Origin: Actinokineospora pegani
GTDB lineage: Bacteria; Actinomycetota; Actinomycetes; Mycobacteriales; Pseudonocardiaceae
DNA: 64,000 nt
NCBI RefSeq assembly: GCF_009745975.1
Contig: NZ_WHOL01000045.1
Location: 2,501 to 66,500, forward strand
Reading direction: 5' to 3'
Below, piece by piece: positions 1-9,455 of this stretch. Each line of letters opens with the position of its first letter. Position 1 is the first letter of the stretch. Under the pieces are notes generated by a model that worked only from the letters and a program-made list of their open reading frames with translations, had not been told where the DNA came from and did not search any database. A program made the position numbers and the translations under genes.

Positions 1-3000
1 CAGCTTCGCGGGGCTGTCCCACCCGGCCACCGGCAGCACGCCCAAGCGGGCCGCGACCGACTCGGACACGTTCTCGGACACGTTGTGCCGCAACAACTCC
101 ACGGCGTCGGCGTCTGGTTCGACGGCCACCACGGTGCCACTGGTCCCGAGCCTGCTCAGCACCCGGATCGAGTGGTAGCCGACGTAGGCGCCCACGTCGA
201 GGAAGACGCTGTCCGGCTCGATGAGCGAGTCGATCAGCTCGGCGACGTCGGGCTCCCACGCCCCGTTGCTCGACAGCACCGCCGACATGATCGAGTCCCG
301 CGCGGGCAGCCGCAGCAGCCCGGCGTCGCAGAGCACCAGCGAGCTCGCGGTCTGCACCGGGTTGACGCGTTCCTGTTGGCGCACAACGACTCTGCGCAGC
401 GCGTCGGTCGCGCGCAAGGCCTGGTCGGCGCTCCACGAACCGGTCTCGGCCCTGGCGTCGCGCTCCGCGAGCCTGGCCTCCAGCGCGTCCATCCGCGCGG
501 TCGACGCCTCCAGCGCCTCGGTCAGCCGGCGCACCTCGTCCGCTGGTGGCGGGGGCGCGGCAGGCACAGCGGGGGCGGTGGCCTCGCGGAGACGGGAGCG
601 CACGTCGTTGAGCGCGCGCGACCCGCTGACGACGTCCCCGCGCAGCCGCGCGATCTCGTCGTTGGCCGCGGTGACCTGCCTGCCCATGGCGGCCGACCGC
701 TCCACCACCAGGTCGAGGTCGGCGCGCAGCAGGTCGACGTCGGGGGCGGCCAGCTTCTCCTGCCGCTCGACCAGCTCGACGGCGGTGCGCTCGATGCCGT
801 CGATGAGCGAGCTGAGCACCGAGGTCAGGTGCGAGTCGTAGTGCGCGAGCACCCGCAGCACGGCCCGGCGCATCTGCGGGGCCATCGGGATCTTGTACCC
901 GACGTCGGTGTCGGGCCTGCGCAGCAGCGCGTGCCGGGCGGTCCGCAGCGCGCGCAGCGGGTCGTCCTCGGTGGCCGAGGCCAGTGCCCGGCCCGCCCGC
1001 CAGCTCCGGTAGGCCAGTTCGACCCGCCTGCGCACGACCTCGCCCATCGCGGCGGGGGCCAGCGCCTCCAGCAGGTGGGTGCGCGCGGCGGAGCCGATCT
1101 TGTCGGCGGTGGCCTGGTCGTCGGCGAGGTCGCGGATCGCCCCGGCCACCATCGTGTCCGCGGCGAACTCGTCGACCGGCAGGACCACGCAGTTGTCCCC
1201 GCCGAGCAGCTCGGCCACGGTGCCCCCGGCGATCGTGACCAGGGGGACGCCGCGCAGCGACAGGTCGGTCAGCCACCGGTTGACGCCCGCTCCCCCGGGC
1301 TCGCCGGGGTGGTGCAGCGACAGCGCCCAGGTCGCGGCGTCGGTGGCGTGCCGGAACGAGGCCTGCTCGGTGATCAGCCGGACCCTGGGCTCGCGGGCCA
1401 CCGACAGCCGCAGCCGCTCGGCGGCCTCGGTCCTGGCCAGCTCGTCGGGCACGAGCAGGACCAGCCGCACGTCGTCGCGCTGGGGGAAGGCCGCGCGGAA
1501 GGCGGCGAGCAGGTCGTCGGCCCGGTCACCGAGCGCGACGAGGACGGGGCCGCGGTCGAGGCCGAGCACGCGCCGCGCGTCGTCGACGGCCACCTCGTCG
1601 CGGGCTCCCGGGTCGGCGATCGGCAGCGGGACGGTGTGCGTGGCCACCCCGTCCGGGGCTGGGGCGACGGCGGGCCAGACCAGCCAGCGCTCGTCGGCGC
1701 GGGCGGGGACCGGTCCGTGCTCGTCGCGGACGGCGATCACGTGCCGCTGCCGTGGGACGGCGCCCAGCCCGTCCGAGGCGAGCACGACCGGGTACACCGG
1801 CTCGGTGGAGACCGGGAGCCCGGAGGCCTCCGCGGCCATCCGGAGGCGGTCGGCGAGCGGGCCGCCGCCCAGGACCGAGACGCCGATCTGGTCGACGAGG
1901 GCGACGTCGGCGGTCTGCCCGGGGACGGCGCGCTGCGGGAGCCTGCCGCTGAGCACGGCGTCGGTCGCGCACCAGTCGCGGTAGGCCGCCGCGTCGGCCC
2001 CGAACGGTTCGGGGAAGCGTTGGCGCAGGTCGGGGTCGTCTTCCCAGAGCCACTGCGCCCACCTGGTGGCGTCGGGGGCGCCTGCCGGGGCGGCGCACGC
2101 CCAGCGCAGGAAGCCTGCTGGGTCGACCCCGGCGGCGGGCGGCTGCTCGGCGCGGAACGCGCGGCGCATCGGGGCGGGGAAGGGCGGGCCGTCGGTGCGC
2201 GCGGCGAAGCGCAGGGCGGGCTCGGGCGGCTCGGTGTCGGCCAGTTCCGCCGCGTAGTCGGCGCACACCCGGTTGAGGGGCACGTTCTCCGACAGCAGGA
2301 CGCGGGGGTTGTCGCGGTAGTCGGCGGTGAGCAGCCACGGTTTGCGCGGGTCGAAGCCCGCGAGGTCGATGGTGCGCAGCGGGGTGCCCGCGGTGGTGTG
2401 GACGCCGTCGGCGTCGCGGGTGAGCGGGCGTTGTCCGGCGTTCCAGCGGGAGAGGTTGAGCCCGGGGTCGCGCAGGACGCGGTGGTCGACCAGGGCGGGG
2501 GCGCCGTCGAGGAACACGGCGGCGCGGTCCGGGTCGGTGCGGCTGGCCTCGGCCCAGGCCTGCAGGAACTGCTCCGCCCCCGGCGCTACGGCGAGGAAGC
2601 CCTCGTCGTAGACGCCCGCGGCGAGCAGGTCGGCGGGGGTGGGGCGCAGGCCGTCGGCGGGCAGCGGGCGCAGCACCTTGGGCACCAGCACGACCGGGGC
2701 CTGGGCGAGCGCGTCGACGACGCCGGTGAGCGGGGCGAGCACCCTGACCCGGGGCCCGAGGTGCAGCACGGCGCCCTCGACCCGGGCGAGCAGGTGCTCG
2801 AGCAGGCGGGGCCGCAGCGCGGCGCAGGCCTCGGCGGTGGAGTGGCCGGTGGCCAGCACCGCCAGGTCGGTCTCGTCGATCCCGAGGTCGGCCGGGGTGA
2901 GCACGTCGGGGTCGTCCGGGTCGGCCCCGTCGACCAGCAGGGTGGTGAACCACGCCCCCGGGTGCTGTTCGCGGAACGTGCGGGCCGTGATCCGCGCCGC

Positions 3001-3066
3001 GGGCAGGCCGGCGCAGTCCACGACAGTGCACGCGGTCAGGACCGGGGCCTGGGCGACGTCTGCCAC
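1..3066 (-). CDS. Glycosyltransferase / FkbM methyltransferase fusion protein (3' end outside window)
   Basis: The frame opens at a GTG (3064-3066) and runs without a stop to the left edge, giving 1022 codons of an incomplete protein. Residues 1-290 resemble a nucleotide-sugar-binding transferase fold common in actinobacterial surface-glycan proteins (begins VADVAQAPVLTACTVVD). The middle third resembles the C-terminal half of a GT4 glycosyltransferase (GVPLVTIAGGTVAELLGG). About residues 770-900 are a charged helical, probably coiled-coil, linker. From about residue 930 an FkbM-type SAM methyltransferase begins, with the SAM loop VFLDVGAYVGYHS near 955 and VVAVEPDADAVELLRHN after it. I infer a multidomain enzyme that builds and O-methylates a surface glycan. 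Sugar, acceptor and C-terminus are unknown. Confidence 0.75.
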   Translation of the reverse strand, partial: MADVAQAPVLTACTVVDCAGLPAARITARTFREQHPGAWFTTLLVDGADPDDPDVLTPADLGIDETDLAVLATGHSTAEACAALRPRLLEHLLARVEGAVLHLGPRVRVLAPLTGVVDALAQAPVVLVPKVLRPLPADGLRPTPADLLAAGVYDEGFLAVAPGAEQFLQAWAEASRTDPDRAAVFLDGAPALVDHRVLRDPGLNLSRWNAGQRPLTRDADGVHTTAGTPLRTIDLAGFDPRKPWLLTADYRDNPRVLLSENVPLNRVCADYAAELADTEPPEPALRFAARTDGPPFPAPMRRAFRAEQPPAAGVDPAGFLRWACAAPAGAPDATRWAQWLWEDDPDLRQRFPEPFGADAAAYRDWCATDAVLSGRLPQRAVPGQTADVALVDQIGVSVLGGGPLADRLRMAAEASGLPVSTEPVYPVVLASDGLGAVPRQRHVIAVRDEHGPVPARADERWLVWPAVAPAPDGVATHTVPLPIADPGARDEVAVDDARRVLGLDRGPVLVALGDRADDLLAAFRAAFPQRDDVRLVLLVPDELARTEAAERLRLSVAREPRVRLITEQASFRHATDAATWALSLHHPGEPGGAGVNRWLTDLSLRGVPLVTIAGGTVAELLGGDNCVVLPVDEFAADTMVAGAIRDLADDQATADKIGSAARTHLLEALAPAAMGEVVRRRVELAYRSWRAGRALASATEDDPLRALRTARHALLRRPDTDVGYKIPMAPQMRRAVLRVLAHYDSHLTSVLSSLIDGIERTAVELVERQEKLAAPDVDLLRADLDLVVERSAAMGRQVTAANDEIARLRGDVVSGSRALNDVRSRLREATAPAVPAAPPPPADEVRRLTEALEASTARMDALEARLAERDARAETGSWSADQALRATDALRRVVVRQQERVNPVQTASSLVLCDAGLLRLPARDSIMSAVLSSNGAWEPDVAELIDSLIEPDSVFLDVGAYVGYHSIRVLSRLGTSGTVVAVEPDADAVELLRHNVSENVSESVAARLGVLPVAGWDSPAKL

Positions 3067-3194
3067 CCGGCCAACCTAACCGGTTCACCCGCCCGAGCGC
3101 GACGGTTGCTACCGGGATGGGTGGGCAGGTCGTGTTTTTCGGGGGGCCGCGCCCGGCGCGACTATCGCGAACACGGACCCCCGAGCACGACCAG

Positions 3195-4538
3195 TCACAG
3201 AACGGGGAGGAGTGTGCGCAGCTCGTAGGGGGTGACGCTGCGGCGGTAGCCGTCCCACTCCGTGCGCTTGTTGCGGAGGAAGTAGTCGAAGACGTGCTCG
3301 CCGAGGGTCTCCGCGAGCAGCTCGGAGTTCTCCATCTCGCTCAGCGCCTCGCCGAGGTTCTGCGGCAGGTTCGCGTACCCGGCGGCGCGGCGTTCGCGGT
3401 CCGACAGCGACCACACGTCGTCCTCGGCGGCCGGGGGCAGGGTGTAGCCCTCGGAGACGCCCTTGAGCCCGGCGGCGAGGATCACCGAGTAGGCCAGGTA
3501 CGGGTTGCACGCCGAGTCCAGCGAGCGGATCTCCACCCGCCGCGACGAGGACTTCGTCGGGGAGTAGTTGGGCACCCGGACCAGGGCGGACCGGTTGGCG
3601 TGGCCCCAGCAGACCGCCGTGGGGGCCTCGCCGCCGACGATCAGCCGCTTGTAGGAGTTGACCCACTGGTTGGTGACCGCGGAGATCTCGCGGGCGTGCC
3701 GCAGCAGCCCGGCGACGAACGCCTTGCCGGTGTCGGACAGCTCGAACGGGTCGTTGGTGTTGTAGAAGGCGTTCTGGTCGCCCTCGAACAGGCTGACGTG
3801 GGTGTGCATGCCGGAGCCGGGCTGGTCGGAGAACGGCTTGGGCATGAAGGAGGCGTGCACGCCCTGGGTGAGGGCGACCTCCTTGACCACGTAGCGGAAG
3901 GTCATGACGTTGTCGGCCATGGTCAGCGCGTCGGCGTAGCGCAGGTCGATCTCCTGCTGGCCGGGGGCGTTCTCGTGGTGGCTGAACTCCACCGAGATGC
4001 CCATCGCCTCGAGGGTCTCGATGGCGTGGCGGCGGAAGTGCACCGCGTCGGCGTGCGAGGCCTGGTCGAAGTAGCCGCCGTTGTCGGCGGGCTCGGGCTC
4101 GCTGCCGTCGCTGGGCAGGTTCTTGAGCAGGAAGAACTCGATCTCCGGGTGCACGTAGCAGGTGAACCCGGCCTCGCTGGCCTTGCTCAGCGTGCGCCGC
4201 AGGACGTGTCGGGGGTCGGCCCAGCTCGGCGAGCCGTCCGGCATGGCGATGTCGCAGAACATGCGCGCCGAGTACGGCTCGCCCTCCGGGGTCTCCCAGG
4301 GCAGGACCTGGAAGGTTGCCGGGTCGGGCTTGGCGATCATGTCCGACTCGTAGACCCGGGAGAACCCCTCGATCGCCGAGCCGTCGAAGCCGATGCCCTC
4401 GGCGAAGGCGCCCTCGAGCTCCGCCGGGGCGACCGCGACGGATTTGAGGAAGCCGAGCACGTCGGTGAACCACAGCCGGACGAACCGGATGTCGCGCTCC
4501 TCGAGCGTGCGCAGGACGAACTCTTGCTGGCGATCCAT
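3195..4538 (-). CDS. glnA2: Type I glutamine synthetase, GlnA2-like
   Basis: A 447-residue GSI-family ligase. Glutamate/metal-site motifs are present: GFDGSAIEGF near residue 50, PEIEFFLLKN near 130, the His-containing GSGMHTHVSLF near 240 and RVEIRSLDSACNPYLAYS near 330. The length matches mycobacterial GlnA2 rather than the ~478-residue GlnA1. The C-terminal loop that carries the adenylylated tyrosine in GlnA1 has no equivalent tyrosine here, so GlnE control is unlikely. Some actinobacterial GlnA2/GlnA3-type enzymes glutamylate polyamines instead of ammonia, so the substrate is uncertain. The ATG lies 16 bp after the stop of an MFS transporter on the same strand, so the two may be co-transcribed. 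Confidence 0.88.
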   Translation of the reverse strand: MDRQQEFVLRTLEERDIRFVRLWFTDVLGFLKSVAVAPAELEGAFAEGIGFDGSAIEGFSRVYESDMIAKPDPATFQVLPWETPEGEPYSARMFCDIAMPDGSPSWADPRHVLRRTLSKASEAGFTCYVHPEIEFFLLKNLPSDGSEPEPADNGGYFDQASHADAVHFRRHAIETLEAMGISVEFSHHENAPGQQEIDLRYADALTMADNVMTFRYVVKEVALTQGVHASFMPKPFSDQPGSGMHTHVSLFEGDQNAFYNTNDPFELSDTGKAFVAGLLRHAREISAVTNQWVNSYKRLIVGGEAPTAVCWGHANRSALVRVPNYSPTKSSSRRVEIRSLDSACNPYLAYSVILAAGLKGVSEGYTLPPAAEDDVWSLSDRERRAAGYANLPQNLGEALSEMENSELLAETLGEHVFDYFLRNKRTEWDGYRRSVTPYELRTLLPVL

Positions 4539-4554
4539 GTGCGCAGCGTAGATG

Positions 4555-5841
4555 TTATGGAGCCGCTGTCGCCGGGGCGGCCCGCCGCTGTGACCCGATC
4601 CGCAGTGACATGACCGCGGCCACCGCGCACAGGCCGCCCGCGATGTGCCAGGCGGGGTCGTACCCGCCGTGGTGGTCGCGGATGAACCCGGCGCCGACGG
4701 CGGCCAGCGCGGCGCCCACCTGGTGGGAGGCGAAGACCCAGCCGAAGACGATCGGGCCGTCGGCGCCGAAGTGCTTGCGGGTGAGCGCGACGGTCGGCGG
4801 GACGGTGGCCACCCAGTCGAGGCCGTAGAAGACGATGAACGCCCACATCGGCGGTTCGGTGGTGGCGGCGAACAGGCTGGGCAGCACGATCAGCGACAGC
4901 CCGCGCAGGCTGTAGTAGGCGCCGAGCAGCCACCGGGGGTCGACCTTGTCGGTCAGCCAGCCCGAGGCGATGGTCCCGGCGACGTCGAAGAGCCCGACGA
5001 GGGCGAGCAGCCCGGCCGCGGTGGTGACCGGCATGCCGTGGTCGTGCGCGGCGGGGACGAAGTGGGTGCCGATGAGCCCGTTGGTGGAGGCGCCGCAGAT
5101 GGCGAACCCGCCCGCGAGCAGCCAGAACGTGCGGTTCTTGACGGCTTGGCGCAGGACGGTGACCGCGCGGGTGGCGGCCCGGGAGGGGTCGACCGCGGGT
5201 GGCGGGGCCTGGTCGGTCCCGGTCGCGCCGTAGGCGGTGGTCCCGACGTCCTCCGGCCGGTCGCGCAGCGCCAGCAGGACCAGCGGCACGACGGCGAGCG
5301 CGGCGAAGGAGACCGTCAGCGACGCCTGCCGCCACCCGCCGTCCTCGGCCAGCCAGGCCACGACCGGCAGGAAGACGAGCTGCCCGGCCGCCCCCGCGGC
5401 GGTGAGGATGCCGCTGACCAGGCCCTGGTGCTTGACGAACCAGCGCGAGGTGACCGTCGCGACGAAGGTCAGCGCCATCGAACCGGTCCCGACGCCGACG
5501 CAGACGCCCCAGAGCAGCAGGAGCTGCCAGCTCTCGGTCATGAAGACGGTGAGCCCGCTGCCCGCGGCGACGAGCAGCAGCGCGCCTGCCACGACCCGGC
5601 GCATCCCCAGCTTCTCCATCAGGGCGGCGGCGAACGGGGACATCAGCCCGTAGAGCAGCAGGTTGATCGACACCGCCGCGCTGATCGTGCCGGTCGACCA
5701 GCCGAACTCGTCGTGCAGCGGCGTGATCAGCACGCTCGGCGCCGCGCGGAACCCGGCCGCGCCGACCAGCGCGACGAAGGCGACCCCGGCCACGATCCAG
5801 GCCCAGTGCACCCGGCGGGTCCGCGTCTGTGTCTGCGTCAT
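4555..5841 (-). CDS. MFS transporter
   Basis: A 428-residue protein with about 12 hydrophobic segments and a central cytoplasmic loop rich in D/P near residues 205-225. It resembles OFA/monocarboxylate-type MFS permeases: FRAAPSVLITPLHDEFGWS follows TM1 and LSLIVLPSLF lies in the second half. I chose the ATG at 5841 (MTQTQTRTRRVHWAW) because the longer frame would run into the divergent GlxA-type regulator, and TM1 begins right after this start. The substrate is not evident. Divergence from a GlxA regulator suggests local control, and close spacing to glnA2 suggests a possible nitrogen-compound link (inference). Confidence 0.85.
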   Translation of the reverse strand: MTQTQTRTRRVHWAWIVAGVAFVALVGAAGFRAAPSVLITPLHDEFGWSTGTISAAVSINLLLYGLMSPFAAALMEKLGMRRVVAGALLLVAAGSGLTVFMTESWQLLLLWGVCVGVGTGSMALTFVATVTSRWFVKHQGLVSGILTAAGAAGQLVFLPVVAWLAEDGGWRQASLTVSFAALAVVPLVLLALRDRPEDVGTTAYGATGTDQAPPPAVDPSRAATRAVTVLRQAVKNRTFWLLAGGFAICGASTNGLIGTHFVPAAHDHGMPVTTAAGLLALVGLFDVAGTIASGWLTDKVDPRWLLGAYYSLRGLSLIVLPSLFAATTEPPMWAFIVFYGLDWVATVPPTVALTRKHFGADGPIVFGWVFASHQVGAALAAVGAGFIRDHHGGYDPAWHIAGGLCAVAAVMSLRIGSQRRAAPATAAP

Positions 5842-5877
5842 GGGCACAGCGTGGAGGCTGGGTGCGACCGGAGAAAG

Positions 5878-5912
5878 TGGCCTGAATGCCAACATGTGTA
5901 AGAATTCGGCCA
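5878..5912. promoter_or_regulatory. Candidate operator: inverted repeat between divergent MFS and GlxA-type genes
   Basis: Arms TGGCC(t)GAAT at 5878-5887 and ATTCGGCCA at 5904-5912 form an imperfect dyad centred on the palindrome ACATGT (5892-5897). It sits in the 70-bp divergent promoter gap and touches the regulator's start codon, where an autoregulating activator or repressor would bind. Function is inferred from position and symmetry only. Confidence 0.4.
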
Positions 5913-6871
5913 TGACCCATCGCGTGGCGGTCCTCGCCCTGGACGTCGCCGTCGGATACGACCTGGCGATCCCCCCGCAGATCCTGCGCGCGGCCACCGG
6001 CCCCGACGGCGAGCGGCTCTACGACGTGGTGATCTGCGGTGTCGACGACAAACCGGTCCGGATGAACACCGGCTTCACCGCGGTCCTCGACCACGGCCCC
6101 GAGGCGCTGGAGACGGCTGATTCGGTGATCGTGCCGGGCACGATGGTCCAGGGCCCCCGCTTCGACGGCGTCTTCCCCGACCACCTGGCCGAGGCCTTCG
6201 CCCGCATCCGCCCGGGGGCCCGCGTCATGTCGATCTGCACGGGCGCGTTCGTCCTCGCCGCGGCAGGCCTGCTCGACGGCCGCCGGGCCACCACCCACTG
6301 GCGCTACGCCGACGAGTTCCGCGCCCTGTACCCCCGCGTCGACCTCGACCCGGACGTGCTGTGGGTCGACGAGGGCGACGTCCTCACCTCGGCGGGCCTC
6401 GGCGCGGGCGTCGACCTGTGCCTGCACGTGATCCGCCGCGACTTCGGCAGCGAGGCCGCCAACCGCTCCGCCCGCCACTGCGTCGTCCCGCCGTGGCGCG
6501 AGGGCGGCCAGTCGCAGTACATCTCCCGCCCGACCCCACCGGCGGACGCGGGCAGCGTCGCCCCGACGCGCGAGTGGGCGATGCGGAACCTGGCGGGGCC
6601 GCTGGAGCTGGCGACGTTGGCCGCGCACGCCGCGATGAGCGTGCGGACGTTCTCCAGGCACTTCCGCGCCGAGACCGGGCTGTCGCCGGGCGCGTGGGTG
6701 TTGCAGCAGCGGTTGCACCGGGCCAAGCACCTGCTGGAGTCGACGAACCTGCCGGTGGACCAGGTCGCGGCGGAGTCCGGCCTGGGCACCGCCGCCTCCC
6801 TGCGCCAGCACCTGCGCGCGACGATCGGCGTGTCGCCGCTGGCCTACCGGAAGACGTTCCGCGTGTCCTGA
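5912..6871 (+). CDS. GlxA family transcriptional regulator (DJ-1/PfpI plus AraC-type HTH)
   Basis: A 319-residue protein. Residues 1-165 form a class I glutamine amidotransferase-like (DJ-1/PfpI) domain with the nucleophile-elbow segment MSICTGAFVLAAAGLLDG near residue 110. Residues 215-319 are an AraC/XylS double HTH (ELATLAAHAAMSVRTFSRHF, then AAESGLGTAASLRQHL). The GlxA family senses small molecules and activates transport or catabolic genes, as shown for arginine or betaine catabolism in other bacteria. The ATG at 5912 is the only start that leaves room for the divergent promoter. The likely target is the divergent MFS gene. Confidence 0.9.
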   Translation: MTHRVAVLALDVAVGYDLAIPPQILRAATGPDGERLYDVVICGVDDKPVRMNTGFTAVLDHGPEALETADSVIVPGTMVQGPRFDGVFPDHLAEAFARIRPGARVMSICTGAFVLAAAGLLDGRRATTHWRYADEFRALYPRVDLDPDVLWVDEGDVLTSAGLGAGVDLCLHVIRRDFGSEAANRSARHCVVPPWREGGQSQYISRPTPPADAGSVAPTREWAMRNLAGPLELATLAAHAAMSVRTFSRHFRAETGLSPGAWVLQQRLHRAKHLLESTNLPVDQVAAESGLGTAASLRQHLRATIGVSPLAYRKTFRVS

Positions 6872-6981
6872 CCGGGTGACGTGTCCCAGGGACCGAATCA
6901 GCAGGCCGGAAGTGCTCATCCCCGGACGGAGTCCTGGGTGAGCGCTGCCACTCTCAGCGGCCCCGCTCTACCATCGCGCCC

Positions 6982-7689
6982 ATGTTCACGCGTCGTCGCT
7001 TGTTCGCCGCCCTGGCCCTCACGGCCGCCCTGGCCGGATGCACCAGTGGTGGGGGAGGGAGCGAGCAGCAGCAACCGGTCAGTGACCTGCCCGATGGGGC
7101 GGCCCTGCTCAAGGAGTCCGCCGAGGCGACCAGGATGATCGAGAGCGGGCACTTCAGCCTCAACGTCGACGGCCAGGTCGACGCGATCCCGGTGCAGAAC
7201 GCCGAGGGCGACATCACCCGCAAGAACGGCGGGGGTGCCCAGGGGACCGTGAAGCTGACCTTCATGGGCAGCGTGATCGAGGGCAAGTTCGTGCTCACCC
7301 CCGACGACCTGTTCATCCAGGGGCCGACCGGCGGGTACCAGAAGCTGTCCGCGGGGCTCGTAACCAGCATCTACGACCCGTCGGCGATCCTCGACCCGGA
7401 CCGGGGCGTGGCCAACGTGGTGGCCAAGGTGCGGCAGCCGCGCACCGAGGGCGAGGAGGAGGTCGACGGGGTCGAGACCTACAAGGTCTCCGGGACCGTC
7501 GCCAAGGACGTGGTGCTCGAGATCGTCCCGGGCGTGACCCAGGACGTCCCGGTCAGCGTGTGGATCAGGACCGACAACAAGCAGCCCGCGCAGGCGCAGG
7601 TCACGGTGCCGCAGGGCGACCAGGAGGCCACCGTGACGCTCAAGCTGTCCGAGGTCGGCAAGGACGTCACGATCACCCCGCCGAACTGA
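6982..7689 (+). CDS. lprG: LprG-like lipoprotein (LppX/LprAFG family)
   Basis: 235 residues. The N-terminus has a twin-arginine-like basic stretch, a hydrophobic core and lipobox LAGC, with the lipidated Cys near residue 20. The mature part has the LppX/LprAFG pattern: [19 protein letters not shown] near residue 45 and [17 protein letters not shown] near the end. In mycobacteria LprG binds triacylated glycolipids and works with the MFS pump Rv1410c (P55) to move lipids to the outer envelope. Here too an MFS gene starts 1 bp after the stop, so the operon logic is conserved. TACCAT at 6970-6975 could be a -10 box of a short-leader promoter. Confidence 0.88.
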   Translation: MFTRRRLFAALALTAALAGCTSGGGGSEQQQPVSDLPDGAALLKESAEATRMIESGHFSLNVDGQVDAIPVQNAEGDITRKNGGGAQGTVKLTFMGSVIEGKFVLTPDDLFIQGPTGGYQKLSAGLVTSIYDPSAILDPDRGVANVVAKVRQPRTEGEEEVDGVETYKVSGTVAKDVVLEIVPGVTQDVPVSVWIRTDNKQPAQAQVTVPQGDQEATVTLKLSEVGKDVTITPPN

Positions 7690-7690
7690 C

Positions 7691-9310
7691 GTGGCCACCA
7701 CCGACACGGCCGCGCCCGTGCTCCGCCGCCGGACCCGGTCGATCGCCATCGGGGCGGGTGGCCTGGCCGTGCTGCTCGGCGCCCTCGACACCTACGTCGT
7801 CGTCAGCGTGCTGCGGCAGATCATCGACGACCTGCAGATCCCGCTGAACCGGCTCGAGCAGGTCACCCCGATCGTCACCGGGTACCTGCTCGGCTACATC
7901 GCCGCGATGCCCCTGCTCGGGCAGGCCTCCGACCGGTTCGGCAGGCGCCCGCTGCTGCAGCTCTGCCTGGCCGGGTTCCTGGTCGGGTCGGTGGTCACGG
8001 CCCTGTCCCCGGACCTGACGACGCTGGTCGTCGGGCGCGTGGTGCAGGGGGTCGCCTCCGGCGCGCTGCTGCCGGTGACCATGGCGCTCGCCGCCGACCT
8101 GTGGAACGAGCGCGACCGCTCGACCGTGCTGGGCGCGGTCGGCGGGGCGCAGGAGCTGGGCAGCGTGCTCGGGCCGGTCTACGGGGTGGCGCTGGCCGCG
8201 CTGCCGCTGTGGGGCGACGTCTTCGGGATCACCGGCTGGCGCGGCGTGTTCTGGGTGAACGTGCCGCTGGCCGTGCTGGCGATGGTCGCGGTGGCGCTGA
8301 CCGTGCCGAAGCGGGAGACCAAGCCGGTCAAGGTCGACGTGGTGGGCGGGACGCTGCTGGCCGCAGCCCTCGCGCTGGCCGTCGTCGGCCTCTACAACCC
8401 GGACCCGCGCAACGCCGTGCTGCCGCCGTGGGGGCCGCCGGTCCTCGCCGCGGCGGTGGTGGCGCTGGTGCTGTTCCTGGTCTGGGAGCGCAAGGCCAAG
8501 ACCCGGCTGATCGACCCGGCCGGGGTGGCGATGCGCCCGTTCCTGGCCGCGCTGGGCGTCTCGGTCGCCGCGGGCGCGGCGCTGATGGTGACCCTCGTCG
8601 ACGTCGACCTGTTCGCGCAGACCCTGCTGGGCCGCGACGACCGGGGCGGGGTCTTGCTGTTGCTGCGCTTCCTGGTGGCGCTCCCGGTGGGTGCGCTGGC
8701 GGGCGGGTGGCTGGCCGGGCGGGTCGGCGACCGGCTGGTGTCGGTGGTCGGGATGGCTGTCGCCGCGGTCGGCTACCTGCTGATGTCGTTCTGGCCCGCG
8801 GACCCGCTGGCGGGCGGGTGGTTCCCCGGGTTGTCGCATGTGGACAGCGACCTGGTCGTCGCTGGACTGGGTTTGGGGCTGGTGATCGCGCCGTTGTCGG
8901 CGGCGGTGTTGCGGGCGGTGCCGGAGAGCCAGCATGGGATCGCCGCCGCGTCTGTGGTGGTGGCCAGGATGACGGGGATGCTCGTGGGGCTCGCGGCGTT
9001 GTCGGCGTGGGGGCTGCACCGGTTCCACTCCCTGACGGCCGCGTTGGTCTTGCCGTTGCCGTTCGGGAAGGAGCCCGCGGTGGCGGCGCGTGAGTTGGCG
9101 GAGTACCAGGACGCGGTTCAGTCGGCGTTGCTCACGCAGTACACGGAGATCTTTTTGATCACGGGTGTGGTGTGCGCGGTGGGGGCGGTGTTGGCGTTGC
9201 TGGTGCCGGGAAGGTGCGTTCCTGAGCGGGAGTTTGGTGGGGGGGTTTGTGGGGGTGCTGGATCGGGTGGTCCTGTGTGGCCGGGGCCCCTGCGACGATC
9301 ATGTGCGTGA
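7691..9310 (+). CDS. MFS transporter of the P55/DHA2 type, partner of LprG
   Basis: 539 residues with about 14 transmembrane segments. MFS motif A-like [14 protein letters not shown] lies near residue 77 and motif C-like [18 protein letters not shown] near 155. The GTG start follows the lprG stop by one base. The family precedent is Rv1410c, which works with LprG in triacylglyceride and drug export in mycobacteria. The last 17 residues (from codon 523) are encoded by one arm of a long inverted repeat (9257-9401) and are Gly/Pro-rich, unlike a normal tail. The native stop may therefore have been displaced when that element arrived. Confidence 0.87.
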   Translation: MATTDTAAPVLRRRTRSIAIGAGGLAVLLGALDTYVVVSVLRQIIDDLQIPLNRLEQVTPIVTGYLLGYIAAMPLLGQASDRFGRRPLLQLCLAGFLVGSVVTALSPDLTTLVVGRVVQGVASGALLPVTMALAADLWNERDRSTVLGAVGGAQELGSVLGPVYGVALAALPLWGDVFGITGWRGVFWVNVPLAVLAMVAVALTVPKRETKPVKVDVVGGTLLAAALALAVVGLYNPDPRNAVLPPWGPPVLAAAVVALVLFLVWERKAKTRLIDPAGVAMRPFLAALGVSVAAGAALMVTLVDVDLFAQTLLGRDDRGGVLLLLRFLVALPVGALAGGWLAGRVGDRLVSVVGMAVAAVGYLLMSFWPADPLAGGWFPGLSHVDSDLVVAGLGLGLVIAPLSAAVLRAVPESQHGIAAASVVVARMTGMLVGLAALSAWGLHRFHSLTAALVLPLPFGKEPAVAARELAEYQDAVQSALLTQYTEIFLITGVVCAVGAVLALLVPGRCVPEREFGGGVCGGAGSGGPVWPGPLRRSCA

Positions 9311-9401
9311 GGGTCAAAAGTGAGGGGAAGGGCACCCTCACCGCCTTCCGAGCCTTGCACATGATCGCCTCCCCCAACCACACAGAACCACCCGATCCAG
9401 C
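9257..9401. repeat. Nested inverted repeat, MITE-like or structured-RNA element
   Basis: Outer arms 9257-9280 (GCTGGATCGGGTGGTCCTGT...) and 9378-9401 are reverse complements at 23 of 24 positions. Inside, CGATCATGTGC (9296-9306) pairs with GCACATGATCG (9357-9367), and TGAGGGT (9308-9314) with ACCCTCA (9334-9340). The whole 145 bp can fold into one long interrupted hairpin. It begins inside the MFS gene and ends 54 bp from the convergent hydrolase gene. It is too long for a simple terminator. No transposase is present, and I noticed no second copy in the window. Confidence 0.6.
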
Positions 9402-9455
9402 CTTTCCCTAGGCCGGGCACTGGGGGCTTTGGGTGGGGTGGGGTGGTGTGGTGGG

